64,000 nt of DNA, taken from assembly GCA_030692565.1 (NCBI GenBank), contig JAUYAO010000044.1, forward strand, positions 1 to 64,000. Direction: 5' to 3'. Positions 9,306 to 18,464 of the stretch are shown here, piece by piece (position 1 is the stretch's first letter; each line of letters begins with the position of its first letter). This stretch comes from Nitrospira sp. Lineage in GTDB: Bacteria > Nitrospirota > Nitrospiria > Nitrospirales > Nitrospiraceae. The notes beneath the pieces were generated by a model, which did not search any database, was not told where the DNA came from, and was given only the letters and a program-made list of their open reading frames with translations. Both the position numbers and the translations under genes were made by a program.

Positions 9306-10760
9306 CTACGCATTTGCGGTTCGTCCGTAATCATCTTTAAATCGCACGATGTCGTCTTCCCCAAGATACGGACCATTCTGAACTTCGATAATATGGACGG
9401 TCTCTTTGCCGGGATTCTCCAACCGATGCTTTGTCTCGACGGGAATCGCGGTGCTCTGTCCGACCTGGAGGTCAAACACCTCTTCGCCTCTCGTGACCCG
9501 TGCGGTTCCCGCAATCACGACCCAATGCTCGCTCCGCTTATGATGCAACTGCAGCGAGAGACGCCCGCCTGGATTCACCGTCACTCGCTTCACCTTGAAG
9601 CCGGCTCCCTCTTCGAGAATCGTGTAGGATCCCCACGGACGATGGACCGTCAGATGCTCCAGATGTTCCGGCGCCTTCTGCTGCTTGAGTATCTCCACCA
9701 CCTTTTTGACATCCTGCGCGCGAGACTTCGGGCAGACCAGCGTGGCATCGGGCGTATCCACCACCACCATGTCCTCAAGCCCGATGGTGGCGACGACCCG
9801 CCGATCGGCATACACAATCGAGCGTGAGCTTTCGAAGTCGACGACCCGTCCGACCAGCACATTTCCAGCCTTGTCCTTCTCGGCCACTTCATCCAGACTT
9901 CCCCAACTCCCCACATCAGACCATCGGAATTTCACTGGCACGACTGCCGCCTTGGACGAGAGCTCCATGACTCCGTTATCGATGGAGACAGACGTCGCCC
10001 ATCGGTAGACTTCGTCGATCGTTTGTTTGGGAGCGCCTGAGGCCTGCAGTTGGGCGATGCGATCCACGACTTTGCCGAGCGCAGGCTGATGCGTCCGAAT
10101 TTCTTCGAGGATCGTCGCGGCGCGCCACACAAACATCCCACTGTTCCAATAGTACTGCCCTGCCTTGAGATACTGTGCGGCCTTGGCGGCGTTCGGCTTC
10201 TCTACGAATTTATCGACGCGATACCCTTTGAGCGTTCCCCGCGTACCTAAAAGCTTTCGTCTATTCGGCTTGATATAGCCATAGCCGGTTTCCGGCCTGA
10301 TCGGTTTGATCCCGAATGTCACGAGATAGCCCGCATCCGCTAGTTGCGAAGCCAACCCCACGGCGGCTGAAAATTCCCTTTGCCCGGACACCACATGATC
10401 GGCCGGCACCACCAGCATCAGTCCGTCCGGATCGCGCCGCACGACTTCGAGCGCCGCCAGCGCAATCGCCGGTGCGGTGTTCCGCCCTTCAGGCTCCAGA
10501 ACGAATCCGTCTTTCAGATCATGCTTCCAGTCGCCCAGCTGTCCACGAATCAATTCCGCCTGAGCCGCATTCGTCGAAATGAGCACCTGAGTCGACGGAG
10601 CACACCCCAGCACCCGCTGCATGGTCTGTTGAATCAGCGTCTGCTCTCCACCGATTTTCAGCAATTGTTTGGGAAACAATTGCCGGCTCAGCGGCCAAAA
10701 CCTGGTCCCGCTTCCCCCGGCCATGATCACCGGATACAGATTGTGCTTTCGCGCCTTCAT
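9306..10760 (-). CDS. manC: Mannose-1-phosphate guanylyltransferase / mannose-6-phosphate isomerase
   Basis: Makes GDP-mannose from mannose-1-P and GTP. The C-terminal cupin is the type II phosphomannose isomerase module. The N-terminal domain has the pyrophosphorylase signature VIMAGGSGTRFWPLSR and VEKPNAAKA. The cupin begins near residue 360 with RPWGSY and has RLSLQLHHKRSEHWVV. The 484-aa length matches ManC/AlgA. I choose the ATG at 10760 (MKARKHNLYP), which has GGGGA seven bases upstream, over an in-frame codon eight residues earlier. Its product feeds two GMD-type dehydratases in this locus. Confidence 0.94.
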   Translation of the reverse strand: MKARKHNLYPVIMAGGSGTRFWPLSRQLFPKQLLKIGGEQTLIQQTMQRVLGCAPSTQVLISTNAAQAELIRGQLGDWKHDLKDGFVLEPEGRNTAPAIALAALEVVRRDPDGLMLVVPADHVVSGQREFSAAVGLASQLADAGYLVTFGIKPIRPETGYGYIKPNRRKLLGTRGTLKGYRVDKFVEKPNAAKAAQYLKAGQYYWNSGMFVWRAATILEEIRTHQPALGKVVDRIAQLQASGAPKQTIDEVYRWATSVSIDNGVMELSSKAAVVPVKFRWSDVGSWGSLDEVAEKDKAGNVLVGRVVDFESSRSIVYADRRVVATIGLEDMVVVDTPDATLVCPKSRAQDVKKVVEILKQQKAPEHLEHLTVHRPWGSYTILEEGAGFKVKRVTVNPGGRLSLQLHHKRSEHWVVIAGTARVTRGEEVFDLQVGQSTAIPVETKHRLENPGKETVHIIEVQNGPYLGEDDIVRFKDDYGRTANA

Positions 10761-10791
10761 AAGCGATCCCCTTCTTCTCAACACACCGTAT

Positions 10792-11322
10792 TCACGCTAC
10801 ATCCACACGCGCACTGAGCAGCATCTCCGCAATTTCTCGCACGGCCCCTTCCCCACCTTTTTTCCGACACACATAGTGCACGGCGTCGCACACGATGGGC
10901 ATACCGTCCGCCGGAGCGGCCGAGAAGCCGACCGCGCGCAGCGCCTCAAGATCATTCACATCGTCACCGATATAGGCGACCTGGCTCAATGACAACCCGT
11001 GGCGACCCGCCATCTCGCGAATCACCGTGAGCTTATCCATCACCCCCTGATGCAACTCTGGAATCGCGAGCTTTTCAGCGCGCCGCGCTACAATCTTCGT
11101 TCGTTCCTGCGTGACGATCGCCGTCACATAGCCGGCCTTTTGCAACAGCTTGATCCCCATCCCGTCGCGGGTGTTGAATTTTTTCCACTCGTCGCCAGAT
11201 TCGGAATAGTACATGCCCGCATCTGTCAACACTCCGTCGACATCCGTAGCAAACAGGCGAACTTCGCCCAGCCGGCTCCGCTCAAGGGCCTTCTCTTTCA
11301 TCGTGTTCTCGTTTCCAGACAT
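10792..11322 (-). CDS. kdsC: KDO-8-phosphate phosphatase-like HAD hydrolase
   Basis: A 176-aa HAD phosphatase of the KdsC type, which removes phosphate from KDO-8-P before CMP activation. Motif I is FATDVDGVLTDAGMYY, a Lys lies in the GAVREIAE region, and the acidic motif is YIGDDVNDLEAL. The compact form without a cap domain fits tetrameric KdsC. The start is the ATG at 11322 with GAGAGGA six bases upstream. KdsA, KdsB and KdsD are not in the window, so a role on another sugar-acid phosphate cannot be excluded. KDO use is supported by waaA at 57 kb. Confidence 0.87.
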   Translation of the reverse strand: MSGNENTMKEKALERSRLGEVRLFATDVDGVLTDAGMYYSESGDEWKKFNTRDGMGIKLLQKAGYVTAIVTQERTKIVARRAEKLAIPELHQGVMDKLTVIREMAGRHGLSLSQVAYIGDDVNDLEALRAVGFSAAPADGMPIVCDAVHYVCRKKGGEGAVREIAEMLLSARVDVA

Positions 11323-11445
11323 GGACGTCCTCTCACCTAGCAAAAGCTACGGATGGCAGGAGCCTTCTGCACCATCTTACCGATTCACCTGCTCGTTACA
11401 AAGGAAAATTGAATTGGACAAAGAAAGAGACGATAGCCAACAACC

Positions 11446-12297
11446 CTACGGATGGACCGAAACCAACGCCCGCTCAGCCTTGACGAACTGGTTCAGAGCC
11501 GCACGCCAGTCCCGAGGCGCCAGACCCAGCTGCGCTAACCGCTGCTGTCCGAGCACCGAGTAGGGGGGGCGCAGAGCCAGTCGTCCTGCTTCCGCCGTCG
11601 AGATGGGAAGAACTGAAATTTCGAGGTTCATTTCCTCCACAATCGCCCGGGCAAATTCGTACCAGGTACAATCTCCCCGGTTGGTCACATGCAGAATACC
11701 TCGTACCGATCCTGCCGCCATCGCCTGAATGACTGCGGCCAGATCTTCAACGGAAGTGGGGGATCCTCGTTGATCGTCGACTACCCGCAGAGAGGATTGC
11801 GTCTGAGCTGCACGCATGATCGACTTGACGAAATTTTTCCCCATTGCGCCGTAGAGCCATGCCGTACGAACGATCAGAACATCCGCCCCGGACTCCGCCA
11901 CCGCTTGCTCACCTCTCCATTTCGACAGCCCATAGGCATTGATGGGAGCCGGCGCATCCTCTTCGTTGTAGGGGTGTCGCTGAGTGCCGGGGAAGACATA
12001 GTCCGTCGAGATGTACAGCAACCGGGCGCCCACTCGCGCTGCCGCCCGGGCCACCTGCGCGGTTCCGTACGCATTGATCGCCATCGCTCGATCGGGTTCG
12101 CGCTCGGCCCCATCCACATCGGTATAGGCTCCGGCGTGAATAATGAGATCTGGCCTTGCCTCTGCGACACCCTCTTCTACCCGCGATCCAGTGAGGTCGA
12201 AATCAGGAAGATCTTTCAGGATGACCGTCTCGGAAGCGAATATCCGACGTAATTCGCACCCCAATTGTCCGTTGGCACCGGTGATCAGGACCCGCAT
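11446..12297 (-). CDS. rfbD: dTDP-4-dehydrorhamnose reductase
   Basis: Last step of dTDP-L-rhamnose synthesis, an NAD(P)H-dependent reduction. It is 283 aa with a Rossmann motif VLITGANGQLG at residues 3-13, HAGAYTDVDGAE, the catalytic YxxxK in NAYGLSKWRGE, and STDYVFPG before it. It overlaps rfbB by 13 bp and is last in an rfbA-rfbB-rfbD run. No RmlC (3,5-epimerase) gene is visible in the window, so the pathway would need rfbC elsewhere or the sugar made here is not L-rhamnose. Confidence 0.93.
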   Translation of the reverse strand: MRVLITGANGQLGCELRRIFASETVILKDLPDFDLTGSRVEEGVAEARPDLIIHAGAYTDVDGAEREPDRAMAINAYGTAQVARAAARVGARLLYISTDYVFPGTQRHPYNEEDAPAPINAYGLSKWRGEQAVAESGADVLIVRTAWLYGAMGKNFVKSIMRAAQTQSSLRVVDDQRGSPTSVEDLAAVIQAMAAGSVRGILHVTNRGDCTWYEFARAIVEEMNLEISVLPISTAEAGRLALRPPYSVLGQQRLAQLGLAPRDWRAALNQFVKAERALVSVHP

Positions 12298-13313
12298 ACC
12301 GTCCCTTCTTCCAATCGACGACGATACTGCTCTTCGTAGTAGCGCTTGAACTCACCCGACTTGATCGGCCGCCACCAGGATTCGTGCGCTTGATACCACC
12401 GGACCGTTTCGCGGAGCCCATCAGCAAACGACACGACCGGCTTCCAGCCTAGTTCCCGCAATCGGCTGCAATCAACCGCATACCGGCGATCATGGCCGGG
12501 GCGATCACTGACATACCGCAATAAACTCTTCGGTTGCCCCAGAGAGTCGAGAATCATCTCAGCAACCGTGAGATTCTCGCGCTCATTCCCCCCGCCGATG
12601 TTGTAGGCCGTCCCGGGCTCTCCGTGCAGGAAGACGTGCTCGATCCCCGCACAGTGGTCCTCGACAGCAAGCCAGTCGCGGCACTGACGGCCATCGCCAT
12701 AGAGCGGAAGGAGCTGTGCATCGATCGCATTGGTGACAAACAGAGGAATGAATTTCTCCGGGTACTGGTGAGAACCATAGGTATTGCTTCCCCTGGTCAC
12801 GACCACGGGGAACTGGTAGGTTGTCCCATAGCTGAGGGCCAGCAACTCCCCGCCCGCCTTGCTCGCGGAGTAGGGGCTGCGAGGCGCCAGTCGATCGGTT
12901 TCACGCGATGTCCCGGTTTCGACACTGCCATACACTTCATCAGTACTGACTTGGAGAAATCGGCGGACCCCTGCCTGGCGGGCCGCTTCCAGTAACACGC
13001 CCGTCCCCACGACATCGGTCCGCGCAAAGCTGCCCGGATCGAGAATAGATCGATCGACGTGCGTTTCCGCAGCGCAATTGATAACCCCGTCGATCTGATG
13101 CTCCCGGATCACCGATTCCACCAGCGGCTGATCGCAGATATCCCCCTGGACAAACCGGTAGCGGGGATGCTGCTGCACAGATTCGAGGTTGGCCAGATTG
13201 CCGGAATACCGCAGGGCATCGAGATTGATGACCTGATGCTCAGGCCTGGCCAGCAATCGGCGAACGAGATGGGATCCGATAAATCCGGCGCCGCCGGTGA
13301 GGAGGATCTTCAT
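12285..13313 (-). CDS. rfbB: dTDP-glucose 4,6-dehydratase
   Basis: Converts dTDP-glucose to dTDP-4-keto-6-deoxyglucose. The 342-aa SDR protein has the NAD motif MKILLTGGAGFIGSH, CAAETHVDRSI, the catalytic region STDEVYG and a YxxxK in SPYSASKAGGE, plus the family hallmark NTYGSHQYPEKFIPL. It starts directly after the rfbA stop (1-bp spacing). Sequence motifs are complete, so it should be active. Confidence 0.95.
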   Translation of the reverse strand: MKILLTGGAGFIGSHLVRRLLARPEHQVINLDALRYSGNLANLESVQQHPRYRFVQGDICDQPLVESVIREHQIDGVINCAAETHVDRSILDPGSFARTDVVGTGVLLEAARQAGVRRFLQVSTDEVYGSVETGTSRETDRLAPRSPYSASKAGGELLALSYGTTYQFPVVVTRGSNTYGSHQYPEKFIPLFVTNAIDAQLLPLYGDGRQCRDWLAVEDHCAGIEHVFLHGEPGTAYNIGGGNERENLTVAEMILDSLGQPKSLLRYVSDRPGHDRRYAVDCSRLRELGWKPVVSFADGLRETVRWYQAHESWWRPIKSGEFKRYYEEQYRRRLEEGTVCGS

Positions 13314-14054
13314 TCAGTCCTCGAGCTTATTCGCCCCGGTCTGACTAACCAATTGATTGGCGAGATGAAGAGACTCAATGGTGCCGGCATCGGTCCACCA
13401 GCCCTCAAGCAGATCCCACGTCAGCGTACCTGCGTTGATGTAGGCATTGTTGACGTCGGTAATTTCCAATTCGCCTCGCCCAGACGGTTTCAGCGTTTTG
13501 ATAATGTCGAATACCTGTGCATCATAGAAATACAGCCCTGTCACCGCATAGGCCGATCTGGGATAGGCCGGCTTTTCTTCGATCTTCAGCACACGCTCGC
13601 CGTCCAACACCGGCACACCGAACCGCTGCGGGTCTTTCACTTCCTTCAGGAGAATCTTCGCCCCGATCTTCTGCTGCCGAAACGCCTCGGCGGCACGGGC
13701 GATATTGCCTTCAATAATATTGTCGCCCAAGATCACGCAGATCGCCTCGCCGTCCGCGAAATGTTCCGCCAGCCGAAGCGCATCGGCAATCCCGCCTTCC
13801 CCTTCCTGATAGGTATAGTTCAGGTGTCTCAGCCCGAATTCCTTGCCATTCCCCAAAAGCCTGAGAAAATCGCCGGCATTGTTTCCACCGGTGACGAGCA
13901 TGATGTCTCGAATCCCTGCATTGACCAACGCCTGGATCGGGTAATAGATCATTGGCCGGTCGTAAATCGGCAGAAGATGCTTATTCGTAACTTTCGTGAG
14001 GGGCATGAGCCGGGTCCCCAGCCCGCCTGCCAGCACAACACCTTTCACAATCAA
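13314..14054 (-). CDS. rfbA: Glucose-1-phosphate thymidylyltransferase (short form)
   Basis: Activates glucose-1-P with dTTP to dTDP-glucose. The N-terminal pyrophosphorylase motif GVVLAGGLGTRLMPLTKVTN is followed by LLPIYDRPMIYYPI, then CVILGDNII and VTGLYFYD. At 246 aa it is shorter than the classical RmlA of about 290 aa. It belongs to the compact group often annotated simply as sugar nucleotidyltransferase, so sugar or nucleotide specificity is less certain. It is immediately upstream of rfbB. Confidence 0.88.
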   Translation of the reverse strand: MIVKGVVLAGGLGTRLMPLTKVTNKHLLPIYDRPMIYYPIQALVNAGIRDIMLVTGGNNAGDFLRLLGNGKEFGLRHLNYTYQEGEGGIADALRLAEHFADGEAICVILGDNIIEGNIARAAEAFRQQKIGAKILLKEVKDPQRFGVPVLDGERVLKIEEKPAYPRSAYAVTGLYFYDAQVFDIIKTLKPSGRGELEITDVNNAYINAGTLTWDLLEGWWTDAGTIESLHLANQLVSQTGANKLED

Positions 14055-14188
14055 CCCCTCCCCATCTGAGCCATCTTCGCCGCCTCTGCCTCGTTTATAT
14101 CGGTTGATACCCGTTAGAACTATAGAGGGAAGAGGCTGTTTTTCCTACCAGATTTGTATTCAACGATGGAGGCGGGGAAGGCACCTGG

Positions 14189-16081
14189 TCAGGACACCCG
14201 TTGAGGAACCGACGGCGTGAAACTCGGAATCCGTTGCCGGAGTTGCAGCAGGAGGTCATCTTCATTCCACTGCAGGAGATTCGTTCCAAGCTGATCCAGC
14301 CAGCGGTCGAGATCGGCCTGCGGGAGCGGGCTGACCGCACGATTGATCTTTTCATGGGCCGTTGATTCGGTCTGTTCACTTTCATCAAACAGCTCCTCGT
14401 ACAGCTTCTCCCCCGGGCGCAACCCGGTGAACTGGATTTCGATGTCCTTCCCCGGCACCAAGCCGGAAAGCACGATCATGTTCCGGGCCAAATCCACAAT
14501 CTTGATCTGCTCACCCATATCAAGCACAAACACATCCCCGCCTTGCCCGATCACACTCGCTTGCAGCACCAGCTGAACGGCTTCAGGAATCGTCATGAAG
14601 AATCGTTTGATCTCCGGATCCGTCACCGTAATCGGGCCGCCTTTGCGAATCTGCTCCGTAAACAAGGGCACGACACTGCCGTTACTCCCCAAGACATTCC
14701 CGAAGCGGACCACGGTATATTTGGTCCGACCGCGGTGATTAAATCCCTGAATGACCTGCTCCGCTATGCGCTTGGTCACACCCATCACACTCGTGGGATT
14801 GACGGCTTTGTCCGTTGAGATCAACACGAACCGATCGACCCCCGCCGCCAACGCCGCTTCAGCGACGATACGGGTGCCCAGCACATTATTCCGAACTGCC
14901 TCCTTCGGATTCAGCTCCATCAACGGCACATGTTTGTGGGCCGCCGCATGAAAAACGAGGTCAGGACCCGTCTGACGAAACACTTCGGCCACCCGTTCAG
15001 GAACCGTGACATCGCCGATGATAGGAAGAACACCGACCGCAGGAAATGTCGCACGCAGCTCTAACAGCAACGCATGAAGGGAGTTTTCATAACGTTCAAA
15101 CAACACCAAGGATTCCGGCCGGTACGATGCGATCTGGCGGCACAACTCGGATCCGATCGATCCTCCCGCCCCTGTTACTAACACCGTCTTACCCGCGATC
15201 AGCGGATGCAATTCCTGCCGGTCGGTCTGAATCGGTTCGCGCTGGAGCAGATCTTCCAGACTCATCGGTCGCACTTGCTGGAGCGATACCGGATCGCCTA
15301 AGAGCTGCTTCATATTCGGCAGGATCTTGATCGGCGCCGTACAGCCTTCAGACGCAGCGAGAATCTTCTGCTTGGTGCCGGTCCCGGCAGACGGCAGGGC
15401 CACAATAATCTCGTGGACTTCCAGCCGATCCGCAGCCCGCTTGATGTCAACGATCGTCCCGACCACGGGCACCCCGTGAATCTTCATCTTTCGCTTCACG
15501 GGATCATCGTCGATGAATCCCACCGGACGGCTGTTGAAGCTGGGGTCTGACAACATATCTCTGGCCAACAGTTCTCCGGCATGCCCAGCTCCCACAATAA
15601 GGACCCGCCGAGCCGTCGGCGCCACGATTTGAAGCCACTCCCGAAACCAGCGTACCGCAAGTCGAATCCCGGCAATATAGAATCCACTCAAGAGGCCGGT
15701 CAAAATGATTATCGAACGTGGATACTCAGCCCATCCAAACCCCACATGAAATATTACAAAGAAGGCGACAGATCCTGTCAGCGTCGCCCAAAATATCCGT
15801 CCCAAGTCATGGAGCCCAACATAACGCCACAATCCGCGCTGAATCCCGAACACCCAGAGACCGCCCCAATAAATCAGAAGAACAGCAGGGAGATATCGCC
15901 ACATGATCACGTCAAAAGGTGGCTGAATGTTCCCTTCAAAACGGAGGAGGAAGGCCGTGAGATGCGCCGCGACAATTAGGCCAAGATGGGTCGAGACGAC
16001 AAGAATCGACCTAAAGCGCAGCACAAGCTGGCCATACTTCGCCGCAATTGCATGAAAAACCCGCGTCGCAGTACGCCTCAC
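14189..16081 (-). CDS. WbpM/PglF-like UDP-GlcNAc 4,6-dehydratase (membrane)
   Basis: A 630-aa polysaccharide biosynthesis protein. Four N-terminal membrane helices (about residues 20-140) are followed by a CoA-binding-like Rossmann domain (VLIVGAGHAGELLARDML) and then a C-terminal SDR domain starting at TVLVTGAGGSIGSELCR. The catalytic segment reads STDKAVNPTSVMGVTKR, with Met where most SDRs have Tyr, as in WbpM/FlaA1. The expected product is UDP-4-keto-6-deoxy-GlcNAc, the precursor of D-QuiNAc or D-FucNAc. It is functionally matched by the WbpV- and WbpL-like genes near 23-25 kb. Confidence 0.9.
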   Translation of the reverse strand: MRRTATRVFHAIAAKYGQLVLRFRSILVVSTHLGLIVAAHLTAFLLRFEGNIQPPFDVIMWRYLPAVLLIYWGGLWVFGIQRGLWRYVGLHDLGRIFWATLTGSVAFFVIFHVGFGWAEYPRSIIILTGLLSGFYIAGIRLAVRWFREWLQIVAPTARRVLIVGAGHAGELLARDMLSDPSFNSRPVGFIDDDPVKRKMKIHGVPVVGTIVDIKRAADRLEVHEIIVALPSAGTGTKQKILAASEGCTAPIKILPNMKQLLGDPVSLQQVRPMSLEDLLQREPIQTDRQELHPLIAGKTVLVTGAGGSIGSELCRQIASYRPESLVLFERYENSLHALLLELRATFPAVGVLPIIGDVTVPERVAEVFRQTGPDLVFHAAAHKHVPLMELNPKEAVRNNVLGTRIVAEAALAAGVDRFVLISTDKAVNPTSVMGVTKRIAEQVIQGFNHRGRTKYTVVRFGNVLGSNGSVVPLFTEQIRKGGPITVTDPEIKRFFMTIPEAVQLVLQASVIGQGGDVFVLDMGEQIKIVDLARNMIVLSGLVPGKDIEIQFTGLRPGEKLYEELFDESEQTESTAHEKINRAVSPLPQADLDRWLDQLGTNLLQWNEDDLLLQLRQRIPSFTPSVPQRVS

Positions 16082-16102
16082 GCTACTCCTTACACCCTCA
16101 TT

Positions 16103-17221
16103 TTATACTTGCTGCCACGGACGGGTTTCCTGTTGGGCCAGCATAAGCATTGCTGCCTCAATCACCCGACCTATCAATAGCTGCTGCAGACAGTCGCTCA
16201 CACTACTGACGTGACGCCCGCAGCCTTCGTGAAGGCATGGCACGCAATCGCCTTCTCCCTGCAGCACGTAGACATTGCCTTGTCGTTGGGACCCTGCCTT
16301 CTTCCAAGGGCTTGGGGAATCGGCAGGCCAATCGTTCGGCCACGGCCCCCACTTGACCGGATTCGAGGGACCGAACAGTGCAATGGTCGGCACGCCAAGC
16401 GCCGCAGCCATATGTGTCACGGCGGTATCCGTCCCAACATAGAGCGCCGCCCGGCTCAGTATGGACCCAAGCGCGCGCAACGTGACCAGGCCCGTCAGAT
16501 TAATGACGTCGGAAGGGAGCCCTTCCAATATCCGGGCGACTGTAACACGCTCGTCTGCGGAAGTCCCTCCCACCACCACGACTTTTAGACCACAGTCCCT
16601 GATCCATCGACCCAGCATGGCCCAGCCAGACACAGTCCAGGCCTTATAGACAAACTTGGGCGTCACATGAAGAACGGCGTAGCGCTCGCTTCCCTCCATA
16701 CCCGGAAACACCGCTCGCGCAGCCACCTCATCTTCAGCAGCCCAGGTCACAACCGGGGTCGCAATCGCGGGCACTCCGAGCAACGTGAGTAAGCGCAGAT
16801 TCATGGACACCGTATGCGCATCGTAATTGTCGAATGATTCCTGGGCATCAAGCAACAACCGCTTCCACCAGGACTTCCGCCCAGGAGTGACGGTCGCCAC
16901 AGAACGCCGGCCGGCCGCCCAGGCATAGAACACCGGTCGGTCACCAGGCAAAACTGACAAGGCAAGATCGTAACGGCGCCAAATCTTCGACAGCAGCGTC
17001 AACGACTCCCGGACAGAAGCTCTCGTGGGTATGGTCCACACTCGGCGGATATCTGGATTGGCGGCGACAACGTCCTCCGTCCCGCTGAACACCAGCATGT
17101 CGATCGCAGCATGAGGCGCAGCGGCCTTCAGCGAGCGGATAACCGGCGTGGCCAGTAACACGTCGCCGATTCGCCTGGTGCACACCACCAGCACGCTTTC
17201 ATACGCCTTGTTCACCGCCAC
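16103..17221 (-). CDS. Glycosyltransferase family 9 (heptosyltransferase-like)
   Basis: A 372-aa GT9 enzyme, likely adding heptose or a related sugar to the LPS core from an ADP-sugar donor. The N-terminal motif VLVVCTRRIGDVLLATPVIR is typical, with the acceptor-side GD. The C-terminal donor-site stretch is YVGTDTAVTHMAAALGVPT followed by ALFGPSNPVKWGPW. It is closest in layout to WaaQ-type heptosyltransferase III. It is followed after 21 bp by the WbpM-like gene. The window has four GT9 proteins in all. Confidence 0.85.
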   Translation of the reverse strand: MAVNKAYESVLVVCTRRIGDVLLATPVIRSLKAAAPHAAIDMLVFSGTEDVVAANPDIRRVWTIPTRASVRESLTLLSKIWRRYDLALSVLPGDRPVFYAWAAGRRSVATVTPGRKSWWKRLLLDAQESFDNYDAHTVSMNLRLLTLLGVPAIATPVVTWAAEDEVAARAVFPGMEGSERYAVLHVTPKFVYKAWTVSGWAMLGRWIRDCGLKVVVVGGTSADERVTVARILEGLPSDVINLTGLVTLRALGSILSRAALYVGTDTAVTHMAAALGVPTIALFGPSNPVKWGPWPNDWPADSPSPWKKAGSQRQGNVYVLQGEGDCVPCLHEGCGRHVSSVSDCLQQLLIGRVIEAAMLMLAQQETRPWQQV

Positions 17222-17258
17222 CTTTTACTGGATCGCTGCCACACAGCCGTAAGCCCCC

Positions 17259-18461
17259 TCAAGCTCCTTGGACGATCTGCCTAGCCAAAGACCTCGACTG
17301 CATGATGTCTTGGTAGGCAGCCGCTGTCACGGCAGCGGTCTTGTTCCAGGTGAGTTGCCGCACTAATTGCTGTCCCTTCTCCGCCACCTGCTGTCGGACA
17401 TGAGGGTCCATGAGTTTGAGCAGGGCCGCCGCGATCTCCTCCGGGTCCTGAGGGTTCGAGAGAATCACCGCTTCTCCCTGTCGAATCAATTCGGCAGTTC
17501 CATTATACGTCGATGAGCTCATGACCGTGGCAACCCCAGCCGCCATGGCTTCAAGCGGGGCAAGCGGACAGGGGTCAGCCAGGGTTGGCAGAACATACAT
17601 ATCAGCGATGGAGTAGATCCGATCAATACTGTCGACCAATCCCAAAAACCGAACTTCGGAACCCAGATGCAAGCTATCGACCAGCTTCTTGTAGGACTCG
17701 ATTCGCTCCCCTCCGCCACCGGCAATGAGCAACTTGAATTGCGCGCGCGGCACCTTGGCAAAACCTTGCAGGAGCGCATCCAACCCCTTCCTTTTGAACT
17801 CCGTCCCGACAAACAAGACAACCAGGTCATGGATCCCGATATCCCATCGAGCTCGAAGCTCATCCCGGTCATGCTTCGAAATATCCACGGTCGCAGGTGA
17901 CACCTCGACTCCGGTATAGGCCAGTCTGAACCGCTCATCAGAAAGGGAATACTGCGATTGAACATTTCGCTTTACCTGATCCGACACGGCGATCACGACT
18001 CGCGCCGGATCGTCAGCAAACTGTTTCCGCTCCAGCCACAACCAAGCAAGCTTCCGGGGACTCACCGCCATCCTCATCCAGCCCAGCATCCGTTTCCACG
18101 GTCTCTCTGCTGCGATACCGGAAGACTTGAAACACGGCGATTGCACCGTCATCACATCGAAGGTTGAAACCTTTTCAAACGAATGCACCACATCAAACCC
18201 CTGCACGACCGCCCTGCGACAACAAAAGGAGAACAACAGCTGATTCAACCAGGCCGGTTTGCGAGACACTCTGGGGATCTTGTGAAACGTAATAGGTTCA
18301 GGCCCGGCAAACGACCACTCCTGCGCGAACACATGCATCTCGTGATCTGACGCCAAGCGCCGCACGACCTCCATGGCATACTTTTCCGCGCCCCCGGTGC
18401 GCAGAAACCGTTTGATCAGCACCGCAATCTTGAGTCTTGGACGGAGGGTTACCAATGACAC
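17259..18461 (-). CDS. Glycosyltransferase family 4 (WaaG-like)
   Basis: A 400-aa GT-B retaining glycosyltransferase. The N-terminus has AVLIKRFLRTGGAEKYAMEVVRRLA. The C-terminal half has VVLFVGTEFKRKGLDALLQG, the LLIAGGG turn, and the nucleotide-sugar acidic motif in PCPLAPLEAMAAG. This pattern resembles WaaG/RfaG, which adds the first outer-core hexose to heptose. It sits 3 bp after a methyltransferase gene. Acceptor and donor are not deducible. Confidence 0.87.
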   Translation of the reverse strand: MSLVTLRPRLKIAVLIKRFLRTGGAEKYAMEVVRRLASDHEMHVFAQEWSFAGPEPITFHKIPRVSRKPAWLNQLLFSFCCRRAVVQGFDVVHSFEKVSTFDVMTVQSPCFKSSGIAAERPWKRMLGWMRMAVSPRKLAWLWLERKQFADDPARVVIAVSDQVKRNVQSQYSLSDERFRLAYTGVEVSPATVDISKHDRDELRARWDIGIHDLVVLFVGTEFKRKGLDALLQGFAKVPRAQFKLLIAGGGGERIESYKKLVDSLHLGSEVRFLGLVDSIDRIYSIADMYVLPTLADPCPLAPLEAMAAGVATVMSSSTYNGTAELIRQGEAVILSNPQDPEEIAAALLKLMDPHVRQQVAEKGQQLVRQLTWNKTAAVTAAAYQDIMQSRSLARQIVQGA

Positions 18462-18464
18462 CCT

